Assembly (NCBI GenBank): GCA_902805495.1
Contig: CADCTH010000145.1
Location: 1 to 7,478 of the forward strand
From: an uncultured Actinomycetospora sp.
GTDB lineage: Bacteria; Actinomycetota; Actinomycetes; Mycobacteriales; Pseudonocardiaceae
Direction of reading: 5' to 3'
Length of the DNA: 7,478 nucleotides
Below the pieces are notes generated by a model that saw only the letters and a program-made list of their open reading frames with translations, searched no databases and was not told the origin of the DNA. The translations under genes and the position numbers were made by a program. Shown here piece after piece: positions 5,511-7,478 of the stretch (positions are counted from its first letter, which is position 1; each line of letters opens with the position of its first letter).

Positions 5511-6203
5511 ATGAGCGTGACCGAGCTGCTGGCCGAACAGCCGGCGGGGCACCCGTACGCGACGCTGCCACACGTCGCGGAGATCATCGTCGGTCTCGTG
5601 GCCTTCTCGCTGCTCGTCTACGTCGTCTACAGGTACGCGTGGCCGAACTTCGTCACGTCGCACGACGACACCAAGAAGCAGATCGAGTCGGGCATCGCCA
5701 AGGCCGAGGCCATGGAGGCCGACGCCAAGGCGCAGCTCGCCCGCAACCGCGAGCGCCTGGCGGGCGTCGACGGCGAGACCGCGCGCATCCGGGACGACGC
5801 CCGCGCCGACGCCGAGCGCATCGGGCAGGACATGGACCGGCGGGCGCGCGAGGAGGCGGACCGCGTCGTCGCCCAGGGGCGGCAGCAGGTCGAGGCCTCC
5901 CGGTCGCGCACCGTGTCCGACCTGCGCGCCGAGACCGGCCGCCGGTCGGTGGAGCTGGCGCGCCGGATCGTGGAGGCGTCGCTGTCCGACGAGTCCAGCA
6001 AGGCCGCGAGCGTCGACCGCTTCCTCGACGAGCTCGACGCCATGGGCGGGGCCGACACGGGCGGGGCCAACGGGTCCACCGGCGGGTCCGCTGACGGATC
6101 CGGTGACGGGTCCGGCAGGGCCGGCACGTCCGCGGCGTTCGGCGCGGCCGGCAGGTCCGGGCCGTCCACCACGTCCACGCAGGGGAACGGAGCACCGTCG
6201 TGA
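5511..6203 (+). CDS. atpF: F1Fo ATP synthase subunit b with a Gly/Ser-rich C-terminal tail
   Basis: The peripheral-stalk subunit (230 residues) that links subunit a to delta and the F1 head. One transmembrane helix spans about 22-43, followed by a long charged helix from about 50 to 176, rich in Ala, Arg, Glu and Asp, which would dimerise as the stalk. The core ends near residue 177, close to the usual length of b. The remaining 53 residues are low-complexity Gly/Ser/Ala/Thr, including four GSxx units (188-203) encoded by a 12-nt tandem repeat. The tail has no hydrophobic or catalytic features and is probably disordered. In mycobacteria b and delta are organised differently (b' plus a b-delta fusion); here b is a separate full subunit. 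The stop overlaps the atpH start as GTGA (6200-6203). Confidence 0.95.
   Translation: MSVTELLAEQPAGHPYATLPHVAEIIVGLVAFSLLVYVVYRYAWPNFVTSHDDTKKQIESGIAKAEAMEADAKAQLARNRERLAGVDGETARIRDDARADAERIGQDMDRRAREEADRVVAQGRQQVEASRSRTVSDLRAETGRRSVELARRIVEASLSDESSKAASVDRFLDELDAMGGADTGGANGSTGGSADGSGDGSGRAGTSAAFGAAGRSGPSTTSTQGNGAPS
6072..6119 (+). repeat. 12-nt tandem repeat (four units) in the 3' part of atpF
   Basis: Four imperfect 12-nt units begin at 6072, 6084, 6096 and 6108. Each starts GGGTCC or GGATCC and encodes Gly-Ser plus two variable residues (TG, AD, GD, GR). The period is a multiple of three, so copy-number change would keep the reading frame. Confidence 0.85.
6187..6192 (+). promoter_or_regulatory. 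Ribosome-binding site of atpH (ACGGAG)
   Basis: ACGGAG ends 7 nt before the GTG at 6200, within the last codons of atpF, supporting the overlapping start. Confidence 0.6.
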
Positions 6204-7045
6204 GCGCGGCCTCGGGCCTCCTGGCCGACTTCCACGCCGCCAGCCGTGACGCGCTGGAGTCCGTCCGTCGCCGGCTCTCCGAGTCGACGGAGCAGGCGGA
6301 CGCGGGCGACCTCACCACGATGGCCGACCAGCTCGACGCCGTCGCCGACCTCCTCGCCCGCGAGGCGGAGCTGCGGCGGACGCTGGCGGACTCGTCGCGC
6401 TCGACCGAGGACCGCGAGGGCCTCGCCGACCGGCTGTTCGGCCGGCAGGTCACCTCCAGCACCGCCGACGTCGTCCGCACGGCGTCGTCGTCGTCGTGGT
6501 CGCGGCCCGACGACCTCGTCACCGCGCTGCGCACCGTCGCCCGCGAGGCGCTGCTCATCGCGGCCGAGCGTGACGGCCGGCTCGACGCCGTCGAGGACGA
6601 GCTGTTCCGCCTCGGTCGCATCGTGGGTGGCGAGCCCGACCTCGAGCGGCTGCTGTCCGACCCCACCGCCGACACCCACGGCAAGCAGCAGGTGATCGAC
6701 CGGCTGCTGGCCGACCGGGCCGAGCCCACCACCCGCACGCTCGCCGCCCAGCTCGTGGCCCACCCCGTGGGTCGGAGCATCGCCCAGGGCCTCGAGCGCC
6801 TGGCCGAGCTCGCCGCCGAGCGGCGCGAGCGGTCGGTGGCCACGGTGCGCTCGGCGACCCCTCTGACCTCCGAGCAGCAGGACCGCCTGTCCGGGGCCCT
6901 GGCCCGCATCTACCGGCGCGACATCACCCTGCACCTGGACGTGGACCCGACACTGGTCGGCGGTCTCGTGATACAGGTCGGGGACGAGGTCATCGACGGC
7001 AGCGTGGCCGGACGGCTGGACGAGCTCGGCCGCCGGCTGGGCTGA
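6200..7045 (+). CDS. atpH: F1Fo ATP synthase subunit delta, long actinobacterial form
   Basis: The stator subunit (281 residues) that caps the F1 head and holds it to the b stalk. The last part is diagnostic: after a helical domain with ERRERSVATVRSATPLT, the protein ends in LHLDVDPTLVGGLVIQVGD and VIDGSVAGRLDELGRRL, the usual OSCP/delta closing strand and helix. It is about 100 residues longer than the E. coli subunit. The extra N-terminal portion looks like a second copy of the helical domain: with a fixed offset of 90 residues, L58, R60, L62, D64, T69, D77, R78 and L79 recur as L148, R150, L152, D154, T159, D167, R168 and L169. No transmembrane helix is present, so it is not the mycobacterial b-delta fusion. 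GTG 6200 overlaps the atpF stop. Confidence 0.94.
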   Translation: MSAASGLLADFHAASRDALESVRRRLSESTEQADAGDLTTMADQLDAVADLLAREAELRRTLADSSRSTEDREGLADRLFGRQVTSSTADVVRTASSSSWSRPDDLVTALRTVAREALLIAAERDGRLDAVEDELFRLGRIVGGEPDLERLLSDPTADTHGKQQVIDRLLADRAEPTTRTLAAQLVAHPVGRSIAQGLERLAELAAERRERSVATVRSATPLTSEQQDRLSGALARIYRRDITLHLDVDPTLVGGLVIQVGDEVIDGSVAGRLDELGRRLG

Positions 7046-7092
7046 GCACACCCCCCACACGACACCCCTAACGTCTAGCGAGAGCGGAAGCC

Positions 7093-7478
7093 ATGGCCGA
7101 GTTGACCATCTCCTCCGACGAGGTCCGCAGTGCCATCGAGGACTACGTGTCCTCGTACTCGGCGGACTCCACCCGTCAGGAGGTCGGCATCGTCACCTCG
7201 ACGGGTGACGGGATCGCCTACGTCGAGGGCCTGCCCTCGACCATGACCAACGAGCTCCTCGAGTTCCCCGGGGGCGTGCTGGGCCTGGCCCAGAACCTCG
7301 ACGAGCGCGAGATCGGCGTCGTCATCCTGGGCGACTACGAGACCATCGAGGAGGGGCAGCAGGTCACGCGCACCGGCCGCGTCCTCGGTGTGCCGGTCGG
7401 GGACGGGTTCCTCGGCCGCGTCGTCGACCCGCTGGGCAACCCGATCGACGGCCTCGGCGAGATCGAGTCCGAGGAGGA
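7093..7478 (+). CDS. atpA: F1Fo ATP synthase subunit alpha, N-terminal part (partial)
   Basis: The first 128 codons of the non-catalytic nucleotide-binding subunit of the F1 head; the frame runs off the right edge. Residues 1-20 (MAELTISSDEVRSAIEDYV) are the N-terminal helix that binds delta. Residues from about 28 to 100 form the beta-barrel crown with EVGIVTSTGDGIAYVEGLP and the NLDEREIGVVILGD strand, and VLGVPVGDGFLGRVVDPLGNPIDG opens the nucleotide-binding domain. The Walker A motif lies beyond the window. ATG 7093 is preferred because it gives the normal N-terminus; only a weak CGGAAG precedes it at 7085-7090. A 47-nt gap separates it from atpH. Confidence 0.96.
   Translation, partial: MAELTISSDEVRSAIEDYVSSYSADSTRQEVGIVTSTGDGIAYVEGLPSTMTNELLEFPGGVLGLAQNLDEREIGVVILGDYETIEEGQQVTRTGRVLGVPVGDGFLGRVVDPLGNPIDGLGEIESEE

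Noticed and set aside
5627..7060. Long - strand frames antisense to atpF and atpH.
   Set aside because: They are shadows of strongly recognised ATP synthase genes, with no motif, ribosome-binding site or independent support.
7069..7074. TAACGT hexamer before atpA as an internal promoter.
   Set aside because: It lies 18 nt before the ATG rather than 8, with no -35 match upstream, and atpA normally belongs to the atp operon transcript.
1..7478. Search for a hidden defence system, mobile element, CRISPR array, tRNA or other novel locus.
   Set aside because: All genes belong to a conserved housekeeping block, gaps are under about 100 nt, and no repeat array, terminal inverted repeat with target duplication, or RNA fold was recognised by eye.

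Overview
The window is a very GC-rich, densely packed stretch of actinobacterial chromosome with every gene on the + strand. The order prmC, sua5-type gene, glyA, wecA/rfe, small membrane protein, AtpZ-type protein, atpB, atpE, atpF, atpH, atpA is the conserved actinobacterial block that runs from translation-factor genes into the F1Fo ATP synthase operon. A separate (unfused) 281-residue delta subunit, a non-mycobacterial c subunit and the gene order suggest a member of Pseudonocardiales or a close relative. That placement is inferred from remembered family features, not from a search.

Layout: 1-199 is the 3' end of prmC. 211-855 is a single-domain YrdC/Sua5 threonylcarbamoyl-AMP synthase. 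925-2211 is a serine hydroxymethyltransferase that departs from the usual consensus at several active-site-adjacent positions. 2273-3433 is a WecA/Rfe polyprenyl-phosphate GlcNAc-1-phosphate transferase. 3498-3971 is a four-helix AtpI-like membrane protein and 4064-4369 a two-helix AtpZ/AtpI-type protein. The Fo genes atpB, atpE and atpF and the stator gene atpH follow, and the window ends inside atpA.

How it fits together: the first half supplies translation maintenance (release-factor methylation, tRNA t6A), one-carbon supply (GlyA) and the first membrane step of a cell-wall glycan (WecA). The second half builds the proton-driven ATP synthase. AtpI/AtpZ-type proteins are thought to help assemble or load the c-ring, and they lie directly upstream of the Fo genes they would serve.

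I found no hidden new system: this is housekeeping DNA. The observations most worth a second look are (1) four genes in a row with a TAnnnT -10-like hexamer ending exactly 8 nt before the start codon, implying serial leaderless transcription, which gives way to clear Shine-Dalgarno sites in atpB, atpE, atpF and atpH; (2) an internal duplication in AtpH; (3) a 12-nt tandem repeat encoding a Gly/Ser tail on AtpF; (4) the divergent GlyA with an inverted repeat over its promoter; and (5) short repeats flanking the AtpI-like gene. No tRNA, rRNA, CRISPR, mobile element or convincing intrinsic terminator was seen, and no gene-free stretch exceeds about 100 bases.
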